NCBI RefSeq assembly: GCF_011065405.1 | Contig: NZ_CP047056.1 | Location: forward strand, 186,001-250,000 | Length of the DNA: 64,000 nt | Direction of reading: 5' to 3' | Origin: Succinivibrio dextrinosolvens | GTDB taxonomy: Bacteria; Pseudomonadota; Gammaproteobacteria; Enterobacterales; Succinivibrionaceae | Shown here: piece after piece, positions 34,196 through 45,112 of the stretch | How the letters are laid out: the number at the start of each line of letters is the position of its first letter | Numbering within the stretch: position 1 is the stretch's first letter | Made by a program: the position numbers and the translations under genes | The notes under the pieces: generated by a model | Seen by the model: the letters and a program-made list of their open reading frames with translations, nothing else | Told to the model about the DNA's origin: nothing | The model's database searches: none

Positions 34196-37100
34196 CTATT
34201 TTGCAAGAGAGCTGTTGGCGGCGAAAGCCAAAAGCAGCTGTCTTAAAAGCTTAAGTCTTGGATACTCCGGAGTTTCAGGCAGGTTATAGCGCATGGAACT
34301 CTGTCCGGTTATACGGTACTCATTATGTTTACAGGTGGTCATAAGCTTAATCAGATAGTCATTTGAAATCTTATGATCACTGTTAAACTCAATAATTCCA
34401 CCTTTCTCATCTCCATTAATCCTCTTGATACCAAGATCTGTTGCCAGCTTCTTTAAGAAGGAGAGTTCAAACAGATTAACCGCAGGAGGAGGCAGCAGAC
34501 CGAAGCGGTCGATAATTTCAACCTTCAGATCTTCAAATTCCTCAGGAGTAACACAGGAGGAAATTCTCTTGTAGAGCGAAAGTCTGGTATTGATATCTCC
34601 AATATAATCAGATGGCAGCAGGCAAGGAATGTGAAGATCGATATCACATTCATTTAAGGTCAGTTCCGCAAGAGATGGTTCACGGCCTTCCTTTAGGGCC
34701 TTTACCGCGGCTTCAAGCATTTCTGAGTATAGGGAGAAACCGACAGATTCAATCTGACCGGATTGCTCTTCACCTAAAAGCTCACCGGCACCACGAATCT
34801 CCATATCATGAGTTGCCAGTACAAAGCCTGCACCAAGTTCTTCAAGAGAGGAAATTGCATCCAGGCGCAGCTTGGCATCCTTGGAGATAAGCTCCTTTGG
34901 AGGTGTGAAGAGGTAGGCATAGGCCTGATGATGGGAACGGCCGACACGACCACGGATCTGATGCAGCTGAGCCAGACCCAGCATATCAGCTCTGTCGATG
35001 ATAATGGTATTGGCGGTAGGCACATCCAGACCATTTTCAACGATAGTGGTACACAGCAGCAGATTAAAACGCTGATGATAGAAATCACGCATTACCTTCT
35101 GCAGTTCTTTTTCATTCAGCTGACCGTGTCCTATACCGATTTTTGCTTCAGGAACAAGAGCACTTAGCTGCTGAGCTCTCTGATTGATGGTGGAGACATC
35201 ATTATGCAGATAGTAGACCTGTCCGCCACGTCTTAACTCACGCATAATAGCTTCACGGGTAATGGTGTCAGAGTTCTGCATTACAAAGGTCTTAACTGCA
35301 AGACGATGCTCTGGAGGAGTTGCAATGATTGAGAGTTCACGCATGCCTTCCATTGCCATGTTAAGAGTTCTTGGAATAGGGGTAGCGGTTAGAGTCAAAA
35401 GATCAACCTGGGCACGCAGTTCCTTTAATTTCTCTTTCTGCTTAACACCGAAACGATGTTCCTCATCCACAATGATAAGCCCCAGCTTCTTAAACTTAAT
35501 ATCCTTAGATAAAAGCTTATGGGTACCGATTACAATATCAACACTGCCGGCAGCAACCTTATCTAGGGTTTCCTTCTGCTGTTTTGCTGTCTTAAAACGG
35601 GATAAGAGTTCAATTGTAATTGCGGTTCCGGCAAATCTTTCAATAAAGTTCTGATAATGCTGTTCAGCAAGAATCGTAGTTGGCACCAGTACTGCAACCT
35701 GAGAACCTGAGGCTGCCACCACAAAAGCCGCACGCAGGGCTACCTCGGTTTTGCCAAAGCCTACATCACCGCAGACCAGGCGATCCATTGGCTGTTCCTT
35801 GGCAAGATCAGCAAGAGTATTATCAATTGCAGCTTTCTGATCAGGGGTTTCAACAAAACCAAAGCCTGAGGCAAACTCATCTAAAGACTTTTCATCGATT
35901 ACAAATCTGGTACCGCGGCTGGCTTCACGTCTGGCGTATAAATCAAGAAGCTGAGCCGCCACATCGGTAACCTTTTGAACTGCTTTCTGCTTATGCTTAT
36001 TCCAGGTATCAGAACCTAATCTTGATAAAGGAGGATTCTCAGAACCTGAGTATCTGGCGACCTTGGATAAGGCAGTAATCGGAATATTGAGCATATCTCC
36101 GTTCTGATACTCAATAGTCAGATACTCACCTTTAATACCGCCAATCTCCATGGTCTTAAGACCACGATAGCGGCCGATACCATGATCAATGTGAACCACC
36201 ACCTGACCTTCAGTTAACGAGGAGAGGTTTTTAATAATGGTATCCTGGGATAGCTGAGAGTTTTTGGAGGCCTTTCTTGTTCTTACAACCTTATAGCCTA
36301 AAATTTCATTCTCAGTTAAAAAGCACAGCTTTACAGACGGAATAATCAGGCCTTCATCAAAGGGAGCCAGAGTCAGCATGAAAGGGTCTTTGGCATTTAG
36401 AAAATCGTCAAAGGATGAGGCAGCCTTAATCCCGTACTTATCAATAATGGTCTGTGGCAGTGTTTCTCTCAGACTCTGTCTTCGTCCCTCGGAGAGGGCT
36501 GACATCAGAATTCTGCCGCCTTTATCTATAAAGTCGCTTACAAAAGCAATAAATTTATTCTGGGATTCCTTTTCCTGACGGTTATAGCTTATATCAGGAA
36601 TTTTTACATAATCAGTATTGTAGAAGCCTCTTTTGGAAAGCTCCTCATCCTCAAAAGCCTGCTGATAAAGCTCAATTAACTGATATTTCTTAAGGTTATC
36701 AAAAACCTCCTGAGGATTTAAGAAAACCTGAGATACCGGAAGAGGAGGATGATCAGAATTTCCAGCAAACTCTAAAGCTCTCTTGTGAGTCTCAACATCA
36801 AATTCAGTTACCGCCTTCTTTACATCATCAACGGTAATGATCTTGTAATCATCACTTAAATACTCAAAGATACTGCTCATAGAACTGAAGAACAGTGACA
36901 TGTAGTATTCAATACCGGCTGGAATAGCACCACGGGAGATTGCCTGATAAATAGAGTGGGATGCAAAATTAGCCCCGATAAAAGCATCACGGTAATTGCT
37001 TCTGAAGACACTTATAGACTTTTCATTCAGAGGATATTCATGTGCCGGCAGCAGGGCAATCTTATCAATCTGCTCTAATGATCTCTGGGTATCCACATCA

Positions 37101-37696
37101 AAAACACGTATGGAATCCACCTCATCATCAAAGAAATCGATACGGTAAGGTACGTCTGAGCCCATAGGGTAAATATCAAGAATAGAACCGCGGATGGCAA
37201 GTTCACCCGGAGCTAAAACCTGTTCAACTCTCAGATATCCATGTGAGGTCATCTCTTTTTGGATTTCCTGAATATCTCTGATATCTCCTTTGGAAATTGA
37301 AAAACTGTTGGCTTTAATGTAGTCAACCGGACTTAATCTTGGCATGATTGCCTGAACCGTGGTGACAACGATTTCATTTTTTAGAGACTTAAGTCGGGAG
37401 AGAATACTGATTCTTGAGGAGACAATATCCTGATGAGGAGATAAGGTATCATAAGGCAGTGTCTCCCAGTCCTGAAGATATTCCACCTTAACCTTTGGCA
37501 GCACTGCAACTAAAGTTGATTTAATACTCTGAGCAACAAAATTATCTGCACAGATTACCAGAAAAGGACCACCGTTTTTTTCATAGACAGCACCGATAGT
37601 TCCAATGATTCCGGTGATATTCAGATTACCGATATGTTTAACTGTATTTGAAAAAGAAAGGTTGATATCAGCTTTTAATAAGTCTTTGAGTTGCAT
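34196..37696 (-). CDS. mfd: Transcription-repair coupling factor Mfd
   Basis: DNA translocase that removes stalled RNA polymerase and recruits UvrA to lesions. It has 1166 residues (E. coli 1148). Order: a UvrB-like N-terminal part (1-350), the RNA-polymerase-interacting CarD-like domain near 485-560 (VVHIDHGIGRYRGL), then the RecG-type helicase with Walker A CGDVGFGKTE and IVDEEHRFG, motif VI-like QIRGRVGRSHHQAYAY, and the C-terminal TRCF domain (SLAELTLNECDIDLHIP). It is a complete stand-alone gene. Confidence 0.96.
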   Translation of the reverse strand: MQLKDLLKADINLSFSNTVKHIGNLNITGIIGTIGAVYEKNGGPFLVICADNFVAQSIKSTLVAVLPKVKVEYLQDWETLPYDTLSPHQDIVSSRISILSRLKSLKNEIVVTTVQAIMPRLSPVDYIKANSFSISKGDIRDIQEIQKEMTSHGYLRVEQVLAPGELAIRGSILDIYPMGSDVPYRIDFFDDEVDSIRVFDVDTQRSLEQIDKIALLPAHEYPLNEKSISVFRSNYRDAFIGANFASHSIYQAISRGAIPAGIEYYMSLFFSSMSSIFEYLSDDYKIITVDDVKKAVTEFDVETHKRALEFAGNSDHPPLPVSQVFLNPQEVFDNLKKYQLIELYQQAFEDEELSKRGFYNTDYVKIPDISYNRQEKESQNKFIAFVSDFIDKGGRILMSALSEGRRQSLRETLPQTIIDKYGIKAASSFDDFLNAKDPFMLTLAPFDEGLIIPSVKLCFLTENEILGYKVVRTRKASKNSQLSQDTIIKNLSSLTEGQVVVHIDHGIGRYRGLKTMEIGGIKGEYLTIEYQNGDMLNIPITALSKVARYSGSENPPLSRLGSDTWNKHKQKAVQKVTDVAAQLLDLYARREASRGTRFVIDEKSLDEFASGFGFVETPDQKAAIDNTLADLAKEQPMDRLVCGDVGFGKTEVALRAAFVVAASGSQVAVLVPTTILAEQHYQNFIERFAGTAITIELLSRFKTAKQQKETLDKVAAGSVDIVIGTHKLLSKDIKFKKLGLIIVDEEHRFGVKQKEKLKELRAQVDLLTLTATPIPRTLNMAMEGMRELSIIATPPEHRLAVKTFVMQNSDTITREAIMRELRRGGQVYYLHNDVSTINQRAQQLSALVPEAKIGIGHGQLNEKELQKVMRDFYHQRFNLLLCTTIVENGLDVPTANTIIIDRADMLGLAQLHQIRGRVGRSHHQAYAYLFTPPKELISKDAKLRLDAISSLEELGAGFVLATHDMEIRGAGELLGEEQSGQIESVGFSLYSEMLEAAVKALKEGREPSLAELTLNECDIDLHIPCLLPSDYIGDINTRLSLYKRISSCVTPEEFEDLKVEIIDRFGLLPPPAVNLFELSFLKKLATDLGIKRINGDEKGGIIEFNSDHKISNDYLIKLMTTCKHNEYRITGQSSMRYNLPETPEYPRLKLLRQLLLAFAANSSLAK

Positions 37697-37764
37697 AATT
37701 ACTAATATTTGAAACTTTGATCTATACTTGTCTACTGTAATTTTACACTAATATCGAGTTTGTT

Positions 37765-39168
37765 ATGTTCCAACTGAAAACAAATATCTATCTTTTACTC
37801 TGGTTTTGTTTTATTGCTACTTTCGCGTTCCTGATTCCTTATTATTCAAATGACTACAGATATCAGCTGATTGAAGGCACCGAGGAGCTAGTTACCTCCT
37901 TCTACGACATCTGTGTTTCTCAGTATCGCCACTATTTTACCTGGGGCGGCAGAACTCCTCCTCATTTTCTGGCTCAGTGTCTGCTTTGGGGCGGTAAGAT
38001 TGTCTCCTCACTGGCAACTGCACTTTGCTATGTGCTTTTAATTTACTTTATCTACTCAATGGGTACAGGCAAAAAGCTCTCTCCTTTTAAAATGCCTTTT
38101 GTACCTGTTGTATTTATCAGCATCGGTTTATGGGTATGCATGAGATCTTACGGTGAAGTAGTGTTCATGCTGGTAACCTCCTGCAATTATCTTTTCACCT
38201 CAACCTTTATTATGCTGTATCTGCTGCCATACCGTTTTGCCTTAAATGAGGAAAGGACAGAGCATGGAATACTTTTTGCGCTGATGATGTTTGTCCTGGG
38301 AATAATCGCCGGCTGGTGCAATGAAAATACCGGCTTTGCAATCTGTGCTGTAACCGGACTTCTGTGTTTATATAAGCTCCATAAGCGTGAGCTTACTCTA
38401 TGGCAGGCAACTGGGCTTATAGGTATGGGTATCGGCTTTTTAGTTCTGGCTTTATCTCCAGGCAATGCCGCAAGATACGACAGCATGGCTCAGAATAATT
38501 TTGATTATTTCCCTCATTTACTGAACACCATACAGATTTTCTTTGTTTCAATAATAGAGAATCTGCCTGTAATACTATGTTACGTATACTTTCTAGTACT
38601 GTTTAAGAGAAACAATCTTAAAGAGAAATGCCAAACAGAGCTTTATGCCTCATACTACAGCTTTGCCTTAGGCTTTGTTTCTCTGGCAATTATGATTTTC
38701 TCTCCTAATTTTCCTGGCCGTTCAGCTGCTCCCTTTACCATGTTTGTACTGGCTTCAGATATAGCTTTATATGCTGCTTTAAAGAAACACAACATAAATC
38801 CTTTGAAGTCAGCTTATAAAATGACAATTTATGCTTTATTTTTTGTATTTTTTGCCGTTACAAGTACAAATGCCTTTGGAGCCTTATTCCAGGCAAGGGC
38901 AGATCAGGTAGAACTTGAGAAATCCATTGCCGACCAGATTGCTCAGGGCAAAAAAGATCTTGAAGTACCTATCATGCATGTACAGTCTGGAAGATACATT
39001 TTTATCGGAGCGATGAAGGTTTCAAAAGAAAACTTTGCAAATAAGATTGCGGCAAGGTATTATCATGTGAATTCTTTTACCAAGGCATGTGATCTGACTC
39101 AGTCATTTATACATTTTGATCTGAAATACGTTGTAAGGTATGGTGAACCAGTATGCAGAACCCATTAG
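37765..39168 (+). CDS. Polytopic membrane protein (DUF6056-like)
   Basis: A 467-residue protein with about ten to eleven hydrophobic segments and a soluble C-terminal tail of about 90 residues. Recognisable polar spots are FLIPYYSNDYRYQLIEG after the first helix, HYFTWGGRTPPHFLAQ and AGWCNENTGFA. These resemble DUF6056-type or glucosyltransferase-like membrane proteins that have an acidic first loop and act on lipid-linked sugars, but no function is established and my family call is tentative. It is divergent from mfd and overlaps the next small gene by 16 bp, so the two are probably cotranslated. Confidence 0.65.
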   Translation: MFQLKTNIYLLLWFCFIATFAFLIPYYSNDYRYQLIEGTEELVTSFYDICVSQYRHYFTWGGRTPPHFLAQCLLWGGKIVSSLATALCYVLLIYFIYSMGTGKKLSPFKMPFVPVVFISIGLWVCMRSYGEVVFMLVTSCNYLFTSTFIMLYLLPYRFALNEERTEHGILFALMMFVLGIIAGWCNENTGFAICAVTGLLCLYKLHKRELTLWQATGLIGMGIGFLVLALSPGNAARYDSMAQNNFDYFPHLLNTIQIFFVSIIENLPVILCYVYFLVLFKRNNLKEKCQTELYASYYSFALGFVSLAIMIFSPNFPGRSAAPFTMFVLASDIALYAALKKHNINPLKSAYKMTIYALFFVFFAVTSTNAFGALFQARADQVELEKSIADQIAQGKKDLEVPIMHVQSGRYIFIGAMKVSKENFANKIAARYYHVNSFTKACDLTQSFIHFDLKYVVRYGEPVCRTH

Positions 39169-39437
39169 AACTAATAAAACTGTTAAGTAAAGTCGAAGCT
39201 GGTGATGCCAGTGAGTCTGAGCTGCATGATTTTATCTGTCTGCTTTTAAAGAAAAAAGTTGATATCAGACTTACAGAAGGAACCTTTTCTTTGAAGAATG
39301 AGATTAGAGATCTCACTGCAAAGCCTGATGCAGAGGACTTTGCCAAGTTAAAACTGGCCATGAAGGTATCATCAACCCAGTTCCCTATGAATGGGCGCAT
39401 GCCAGCCCCTGGACATAATCCTGTTCACAAAAAATAG
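39153..39437 (+). CDS. Small soluble protein, unknown function
   Basis: 94 residues, charged and mostly helical, with a proline and glycine-rich tail (GRMPAPGHNPVHKK). It starts inside the end of the preceding membrane-protein gene (16-bp overlap) and is followed by a terminator 22 bp after its stop. I recognise no domain. The tight overlap suggests work with the membrane protein. Confidence 0.55.
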   Translation: MQNPLELIKLLSKVEAGDASESELHDFICLLLKKKVDIRLTEGTFSLKNEIRDLTAKPDAEDFAKLKLAMKVSSTQFPMNGRMPAPGHNPVHKK

Positions 39438-39459
39438 AATCAGTATTTCATTCGCTAAG

Positions 39460-39488
39460 TCCATCGTCCAAAATGACGATGGATTTTT
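39460..39488 (+). terminator. Terminator before metG
   Basis: Perfect 9-bp stem TCCATCGTC/GACGATGGA with CAAAAT loop and T5 run. Confidence 0.88.
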
Positions 39489-39646
39489 CGTACATAATCT
39501 GTTAACTTCAATTCGACCTTTAATCCCCAAATAAGCACCAGTTATCTCTGCCCATTTAGTGCGTTTTTTGTGCCAAAGCTCACCATTTGTAGTAAAATAC
39601 TCGCCAATTATTCATAAAATTCAAAAAGAAAATAACTGAGGAAAAC

Positions 39647-41698
39647 ATGACTCAAAAAACAATCCTGGTTACTAACGCACTTCCATATGCAAATGGACCC
39701 ATTCATCTGGGCCATATGCTTGAGCACATCCAGTCAGATATCTTCGTAAGATTCAACCGAGCCATCGGCAATAAGGTTGCCTATGTCTGCGGTGATGACT
39801 GTCATGGCAGCCCTGTAATGATTAAGGCAGGTCAGCTTGGTATTACCCCTGAGCAGATGATTGAAATGACCACCAAGGATCATGATGAAGACTTAAAGGG
39901 CTTTTTGGTCGCCTATGACAACTACTATAAGACTCATTCTCCTGAAAACGAGGAAATGATGTCCTATATGTACAAGAAAGCATTTGAGAAAGGCTACATC
40001 GTAACCAAGAAAATCTCCCAGTTATTTGATCCTCAGAAGAATATGTTCCTGCCAGACAGATTTGTTAAGGGAACCTGTCCAAGATGCGGAGCTAAGGATC
40101 AGTATGGTGACAACTGCGAAGTCTGCGGTGCCACCTATGACCCAACAGAGCTTAAGGATGCTTATTCAACCGTATCCGGTGCCAAGCCAGAGCTTAAGGA
40201 ATCTGTTCACTATTTCTTTGATTTACCTAAGGCAAAGGATTTCCTGCATGATTTCATCAGAAATTCCGGTGTAATTCAGAAAGAAATGGCCAACAAGCTT
40301 GAAGAGTGGTTCTCTCAGGGCTTGAAGCAGTGGGATATTTCCCGTGATTCCCCATATTTCGGCTTCAAGATTCCAGGAGCAGATGACAAGTACTTCTACG
40401 TATGGATGGATGCTCCTGTAGGCTACTTTGCCTCTCTGAAGAATCTGTGCTCAAAGAACGGCATGAATTTTGAGGATTTCATCAAGAAGGATTCTTCTGT
40501 TGAGATGGTACACTTTATCGGTAAGGATATTCTGTACTTCCATTCCTTATTCTGGCCTGCAACCCTATATGCAGCCGATTTACGTCTGCCAGACCATATT
40601 TATGTTCATGGCTATGTAACCGTAAACGGTGCCAAGATGTCAAAGTCAAAGGGCACCTTTATCAAGGCCAAGACCTTCCTGAAGTACTTAAAGCCAGAGA
40701 CTCTGCGTTACTACTTTGCCTCAAAGATGAACTCATCTGCTGTTGATATTGACCTGTCACTGGATGATTTCATGGCCAAGGTAAACTCAGATATCGTTGG
40801 CAAGGTTGTAAATCTTGCTTCAAGAACAGCAGGCTTTATCACCAAGAGATTTGACGGCAAACTTTCAGATGCTCCATACAATGAGGAGATCATCTCCAAG
40901 ATTGCAGCTATCAAGGATGAGGTTATCAAGGGGTACGAGAGCCGTAACTATGCTGATGCCATAAGAGCAATCATGACTTTAGCTGATGATGCCAACAGAT
41001 ACATTGATTCAATGGCTCCATGGGTTATTGCCAAGGAAGAAGGACAGGATGACAAGCTGCAGAGAGTATGTTCTGACGGTATTAACCTGTTCAAAGCTCT
41101 GATTACCTATCTGCAGCCGGTATTACCTGAGGTTGCAGCAAACGCAGCTGAATTTCTGAATACCACACTTGATTTTGCAACTGTTGAGAAGCCTCTGACC
41201 TCTCACACCATCAACAAGTTCAAGCCTTTATTCAGCCGTATTGAGAAGGCAACAATTGATGCAATGATTGAGAATTCAAAGGAAGATTTAAAGGAAGCTG
41301 CAGGCGCCTCAAAGCCACAGAAAAAAGCTGATGAAAAGGGTGAAGAGGGAAGAATCGAACCTTTAGCTCCAGAAATCACCATTGATGATTTTGCAAAGAT
41401 TGACCTTCGTGTAGGTACTATCGTAAGTGCCGAGGAAGTTCCTGAGGCTAAAAAGCTACTAAAACTTAAGGTTGATATTGGTTTTGAGACCAGACAGGTA
41501 TTTGCCGGAATCAAGGCTGCCTATAAAGACGTTAACTCCTTAGTAGGTCGTCAGGTAGTGCTGGTTGCCAACCTCAAACCACGTCAGATGAAGTTTGGTT
41601 TATCTGAGGGTATGGTGACTGCTGCAGGTCCAGGCAGAACTGAGGTATTCCTGTTAGGTGTTGATTCAGGTGCTGTAAACGGCGATAGAATCCACTAA
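39647..41698 (+). CDS. metG: Methionyl-tRNA synthetase
   Basis: Charges tRNA-Met. It has 683 residues (E. coli 677). The class I HIGH-type motif is HLGHML within [15 protein letters not shown], the zinc knuckle is CPRCG...CEVCG, and KMSKSKG is intact. A lysine-rich linker leads to the C-terminal EMAP/Trbp111-like tRNA-binding and dimerisation domain from about residue 583 ([12 protein letters not shown]). SD GAGGA precedes the ATG. Confidence 0.97.
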   Translation: MTQKTILVTNALPYANGPIHLGHMLEHIQSDIFVRFNRAIGNKVAYVCGDDCHGSPVMIKAGQLGITPEQMIEMTTKDHDEDLKGFLVAYDNYYKTHSPENEEMMSYMYKKAFEKGYIVTKKISQLFDPQKNMFLPDRFVKGTCPRCGAKDQYGDNCEVCGATYDPTELKDAYSTVSGAKPELKESVHYFFDLPKAKDFLHDFIRNSGVIQKEMANKLEEWFSQGLKQWDISRDSPYFGFKIPGADDKYFYVWMDAPVGYFASLKNLCSKNGMNFEDFIKKDSSVEMVHFIGKDILYFHSLFWPATLYAADLRLPDHIYVHGYVTVNGAKMSKSKGTFIKAKTFLKYLKPETLRYYFASKMNSSAVDIDLSLDDFMAKVNSDIVGKVVNLASRTAGFITKRFDGKLSDAPYNEEIISKIAAIKDEVIKGYESRNYADAIRAIMTLADDANRYIDSMAPWVIAKEEGQDDKLQRVCSDGINLFKALITYLQPVLPEVAANAAEFLNTTLDFATVEKPLTSHTINKFKPLFSRIEKATIDAMIENSKEDLKEAAGASKPQKKADEKGEEGRIEPLAPEITIDDFAKIDLRVGTIVSAEEVPEAKKLLKLKVDIGFETRQVFAGIKAAYKDVNSLVGRQVVLVANLKPRQMKFGLSEGMVTAAGPGRTEVFLLGVDSGAVNGDRIH

Positions 41699-41733
41699 TA
41701 AAACAATAGTATTTGTTTAGTAAATACTGACCT

Positions 41734-41769
41734 AATCCAGAGATCTAGTTAAAAGGACTCTGGATTTTT
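41734..41769 (+). terminator. Terminator of metG
   Basis: AATCCAGAG (41734-41742) pairs with CTCTGGATT (41758-41766), then TTT. Confidence 0.82.
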
Positions 41770-41893
41770 GTTTTATAACAAAGGCAGACTGATGGGCAAA
41801 TATAGGTCTAATCGTCGAACCTTTATTTCAGTTACAGGTGTAAGCAGATAGAGAAAGCAGAATAAAGCAGGGCAGAATCAAAGAAAAAATGAA

Positions 41894-44658
41894 TTACTTA
41901 TTCTGAGAGTAAAGCTCACTTTTTAGCTCATTAAAGTCTTTTTTATCTATATCCTTCTCATCATCTTCAAAACCTTCCACCAGATCAAGATTCAGGATAT
42001 CCTTCATTGCAACCTTATAACTCATAAGACGAATTCCTGAACCAGGAGCAAAAACACCGTACTTGATATTCTGCTTTACGTAATAATTACGGCCAGGCTT
42101 GGTGTTAAAGGTAATGTGATTATTGCCAAATTCAGATCGTGTAGAAACATATCAATTGAAAGATAACCTTGTTCGTAGTTATCTGCAAAGGTAGGGCAGG
42201 CATTGATCAGTTTATCTAAGGAAGCTTTTTCTAAAGCAAAATCACGATGGCATTTTATAGTGGACATAGAATCACTATTTAATGGCTGATCATTTGCTCC
42301 TTCAGCAGTCTGAACAAAATTGTAAATTGGGTCGACTGGACCGGATGCTACCTGATAGAGAGGGGACTTAGCCTTACCAAAAGGTTTTACACCAACAAGG
42401 CCATAGAATGTATCATTCTTATGTTCCATCTGAATCACAATACGGCTGTTGGCATCTACTTCTGAAGTTTTAACGTCGCCACTTATAGAAAGAACAGGAG
42501 TATTTCCAAAGCACAAAGGAATAAGTTTATTGAATTCTTTCTTTGGCAGAGTAATTCCGTCATAAAGAATATCGGCAGCCTGCATTTCAGGCCTTCCAAT
42601 GTGATACCAGACAATTTCATCTGGAGCATTCTTTATAATCAAATCTTTCTCTGAATCATTAAACATATTAACTCTATCCTTGATTTTCTGATCAAGCACA
42701 AGGTTAATCTTGCCGTTTTCCTCACTGAGATTGCATTTTAAAGCTGATTTGATGATTTTTAATGGCTGAATACTATAACCAGAATCAATATAAAGTCCCT
42801 TTATAGAGTGGAGGACTTTAATCATTGGCTCTGTTAGTACCTCTTTAGCTGAAATCCAGTCAGGTCGGTTCCAGTTTCTTGTGTCATGACAGAGATCATA
42901 TATTCGCTGGATCTCGCTGATAATAAGTTTGTCATCCTTGCTCAAAAAAGCAAACTCGTCAGTTTTTCTCATAAGCTGATAAAGTGACAGCTGTTTTCCT
43001 TTACAAACCTCCCCGTTAGAATCAGTGTCCTTTTCAAAGGCATTAAGAGCCAGACCGTCATATGTAACAACCCAGATAAGCTTTCTGTCTTTTTTAACTA
43101 CCGATGCGACTGTATTATTCGTGGAAACCTTGAATATATCAATAAGATTGTTTATCTGGAACTGCCACTCAGGAACATCCTCAATAATATTTATAAGATC
43201 AAAAGGCTCTTCACCATTATTGAGATTAACATGAATCCCGGATAATTCATTTTCTGTATACAGATTACTGTTAATAATTAGAGAAGCACAGAGATTTCTG
43301 AAGCATTCTATTTTGGAGATTCTATTGTAGATATTCAAAAGAAAAGCTTGCTCTGAATCAGAAACAGATAAATCACACCTGATTTTGGAAGCAACAAGCA
43401 GCATGATGTCAAAAAAATTAGATTTTCTGAAATACTTTCCTGAAGAGGCTGTATGTAAATGAGACTCGCAGTTTTCTTCATCACGGGTATCAAGAAAATA
43501 TAAAGCCTTTACTGAAAAGAATCCTGATAAGCCATTTCCAAGATTGTCAGCAACTTGAAACTCCGAATAATTTACATTCATATTTGTATAAGAGAGAAAT
43601 TCCTTCTGAGAGGGAGTTCCGTATTTTAAATATCCGATACAGGCACATACTGCACCGAAATTTTTACCGGAAAAAATTTTACCTATACGTCCTTTGACAA
43701 TCTTGTCAAAAGCTATAAACTGCTTTTCAAAAGAGTCCTTCAGATTATGTAAGAGGCAAAGAGTGAGTTTATTCTGAAGAACAACCTGTTTCTGATCGTT
43801 TTTCTGTCCGTTTTTTTCTTTATCAATAAATTCAACAGCGGCTACACGATCACCACATAGAGCCTTAAAAATAAGAGGGGCGTTGAATGACTCAAATCGT
43901 GTAAATATAGTTTCATCAAAAGGCTTTGAAAATACTACCGGATCATAATAGGCATAGTTGATAAGAGCATAGACAGCGGTATTGTAAAAAAGGTTTTTGA
44001 TATAGTTATCGCGAGAATCAAACCAGCTCTCATCAATAGAGTATGTACCCAATACAGAGAAGACAGCATTGAAAACACAGTTTTCAACCTGATATGCATT
44101 ATTAGAAAAATGAGCCTTTAATTTTTTAGTGATTCCTTTAATTAACTCACTGTCATTTTTCAGGATTCCAATCTTAATACAAACTGTATAGTAGACCTCT
44201 ATATAACCAAGGAAATCTGGACGTCTGTAGTTAAAAACCTTTGTACTATTTTTTACCGTTTCCTCAAGCAATAAAAAAGAAACAAAGAGTTTATTATCCT
44301 CAAAAAATTTCTCAATAAGTTTTGAGTTGAGCTCACGAGCTTCTTTAGAACCATTTTCAAATGAAGGAATACCATAACCTCTTATTTTTAAAAGAGTTCT
44401 ATGACATCCTGTATTTTCCCACTGATTAAAAAAGGCTTGATGAAAAGGGAATTCATTGTATGCAAATAGAGAATCGACCTGTGAGAAAAAATCATCAGTG
44501 AAGGCATAGGCAATACCAGAGTATAGAGCCTTTAATCTAAGTACACGATAAAATGATTCTGGAAATTTATTCTCGAAAAGCTCTATTAGATTGGAGTAGG
44601 TAATTTTAGTGGCAAGAGGAGGAAATCTGTCGGATTCGGTTTTAATTCTGCTATACAT
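41894..44658 (-). pseudogene. Large orphan protein gene split by a one-base frameshift
   Basis: The main frame from the ATG at 44658 runs 860 codons and ends at 42076 with a tail that looks non-coding (LAIITLPLTPSLAVIIT). From about 42150 a neighbouring frame continues with coding-like sequence to TAA at 41894-41896 (GRNYYVKQNIKYGVFAPG, then an acidic/lysine-rich end). One extra T in the short T run at about 42148-42152 (minus-strand ATGTTT) would join both parts into a 921-residue protein. This means a recent deletion, a sequencing error or, less likely, programmed -1 slippage. I do not recognise the protein. The stretch KLIWVVTYDGLALNAFE...GKQLSLYQL faintly resembles the N-terminal part of bacterial SNF2-type helicases, but helicase motifs are absent. 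Confidence 0.72.
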
Positions 44659-45112
44659 AATAAGAAAAAATTAACTAACAAAAAATATAACGAACTATTT
44701 TATCTTTTATAAAAAGAAAACTGTGAAATTAGTTTCCTGTTTTGAGGAAATATCACAAAAATGGCAATCAGTTCATTTGCTACAGGGCTCAAAAATTAAA
44801 AACACCTATAAGAAATCATGCCTAAGATCTTTAGAAATTAGGCTAAAACCTTATAAAAATGCGGTTTGTTCGATATCGCATTTTCGCTCTTTAAAAATCT
44901 GTATTCGATGTATCCCTGAAATCGCATATATATGCGGATGCAAAAATTTCTGATTCTGAAGTTTTAACGTGGAATTTCACAATGAATTGTGCATTTTTGC
45001 GCTTTTGTGGGGAATCTGCTTATTAACAGACTGATAAATAAGCAATTAATTGACAAAAGAGAGGGAGCTCTGTAAATTTAATTTCACCACAAAACAAACC
45101 ACAGGAGCTCCC
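44659..45112. other. Intergenic stretch with palindromes before IS remnant
   Basis: No credible gene; a 76-codon frame inside looks non-coding. It holds AAAATGCG/CGCATTTT arms (44856-44863, 44877-44884) and a perfect 14-bp palindrome CGCATATATATGCG (44923-44936). It ends with the SD-blocking repeat described next. Confidence 0.5.
45063..45112 (+). promoter_or_regulatory. Fold-back hairpin hiding the transposase ribosome-binding site
   Basis: GGGAGCTC (45063-45070) is exactly complementary to GAGCTCCC (45105-45112), which covers the SD GGAG (45104-45107) and touches the ATG at 45113. In IS10 and IS50 such fold-backs block translation from read-through transcripts. The same use here is inference. 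Confidence 0.5.

Noticed and set aside
34612-35970. Several plus-strand frames of 90-130 codons within mfd
   Set aside because: They are antisense shadows of the intact mfd frame and have no SD or domain sense.
42076-42150. Natural C-terminus of the 860-codon frame
   Set aside because: The last 17 residues are hydrophobic and unlike the rest, while the neighbouring frame continues as convincing coding sequence, so a frameshift is favoured.
44723-44953. 76-codon plus-strand frame between the orphan gene and the IS remnant
   Set aside because: No ribosome-binding site, Cys/Lys/Ile-biased composition of AT-rich non-coding DNA and overlap with palindromes.
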